Program-made: the position numbers and the translations under genes
Notes under the pieces: model-generated
The model's database searches: none
Told to the model about the DNA's origin: nothing
Seen by the model: the letters and a program-made list of their open reading frames with translations, nothing else
Shown here: positions 5,709 through 6,223 of the stretch, piece after piece
Position numbering within the stretch: the first letter of the stretch is position 1
How the letters are laid out: every line of letters begins with the position of its first letter
Assembly (NCBI GenBank): GCA_902798675.1
Contig: CADBXQ010000064.1
Location: 1 to 6,223 of the forward strand
Direction of reading: 5' to 3'
Source of the DNA: Oscillospiraceae bacterium
GTDB taxonomy: Bacteria > Bacillota > Clostridia > Oscillospirales > Ruminococcaceae
DNA length: 6,223 nucleotides

Positions 5709-6223
5709 ATGAATCAAAATGGAAAAAATTCATATAAAAACAGTTCGCGCGGCGTCAGAAACTCCGCCAATAAGCGAACTTTTAGCGATATATATGAACA
5801 AGCAAATCGAGATAAAAAGGCGAGCAGGATGCGATATGCAAAGGCAAAAAGGCGTGGCGCCAGGAGAAAACGCAAATTGTTAAGGATTTTTTGTGTTGTC
5901 TCTGTGATCTTAGCATTGTTGATTGGAGGAATTGTTTCAGCTTTTTTATACTATTTGAAAGATTTAAATGTTAATAATGATTTTAATAGAAATCCCGAAA
6001 ATCTTGGACTGGTGTCTGAAGATAAAATAAACAATAACGTGATCAACATAGCGCTGTTTGGTCTTGATAAGCGTGAGGACGAAACGGTTGGGCGTTCTGA
6101 CGCAACAATGGTTCTGACTGTTGACGGGGTTCACAAAAAACTGAACTGGTTGAGTTTGGCGTTTCTTCTATAATATACATCCCTGATACAGAAAAAGGCA
6201 ATCGTATTATTACCGGTTTTCAG
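5709..6223 (+). pseudogene. LCP-family (LytR-CpsA-Psr) protein, frameshifted, cut by window end
   Basis: LCP proteins attach wall polymers to peptidoglycan on the outer face of the membrane. From ATG 5709 the protein has a basic cytoplasmic tail of about 58 residues (many Arg and Lys), one membrane segment (about 59-82), then the start of the LCP domain. The motif NIALFGLDKRED...GRSDATMVLTVD carries the conserved Asp120, Arg122, Arg129 and Asp131. The frame then hits TAA at 6171-6173 after 154 residues, where the family would continue for some 200 more. In another frame the sequence resumes as SIIYIPDTEKGNRIITGFQ up to the window edge, which fits the following LCP segment. One base is therefore missing between about 6135 and 6166, either in the A run at 6135-6140 or just after the GCG codon at 6159-6161. 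The Arg-Asp pair normally found here is not encoded in either reading. It could be a decayed gene or a sequencing/assembly error. The promoter and ribosome site are intact. Confidence 0.7.

Noticed and set aside
1..6223. CRISPR arrays, tRNA and rRNA genes
   Set aside because: No regularly spaced direct repeats, no cloverleaf with CCA-type end or GTTCGA loop, and no conserved rRNA segments were found.

Overview
The window looks like the chromosome of a low-GC Firmicute of the class Clostridia. The evidence is AT-rich DNA, strong Shine-Dalgarno sites, consensus sigma-A promoters with extended -10 boxes, an intact sporulation protease gene (spoIVB), a lipoprotein, a BioY biotin transporter and a Gram-positive LCP-type wall protein. 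The species cannot be named from the sequence. A gut- or host-associated clostridial lineage is plausible but is only an inference.

Layout: (1) 2-547, plus strand: the C-terminal half of a PLP-dependent aminotransferase, cut by the window edge. (2) 565-1001: a non-coding fold-back element (copy 1) with terminal inverted repeats. (3) 1123-2189, plus strand: a strong promoter and trpS. (4) 2196-4865, minus strand: in transcription order bioY, a small unknown gene, spoIVB and a small lipoprotein gene. bioY has its own sigma-A promoter and spoIVB has a candidate forespore promoter. This block meets trpS tail to tail with a 6-base gap. (5) 5032-5512: a second, diverged copy of the fold-back element, between the divergent bioY and LCP genes. 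(6) 5639-6223, plus strand: a consensus promoter and the start of an LCP-family gene whose frame is broken shortly before the window ends.

The genes do not form one pathway. They are housekeeping (tRNA charging, vitamin uptake, amino-acid metabolism), sporulation (SpoIVB signals to the sigma-K checkpoint in the family's model organism) and envelope functions.

The most notable feature is the pair of related ~440-480 bp elements. Both lie in the same orientation in intergenic DNA and have matching ends (GGTTATATTTGTC and its complement), internal complementary arms and a conserved apical core. Neither contains a recognisable gene. They could be large MITE-like elements or copies of a large structured RNA, and the sequence alone does not decide between these.
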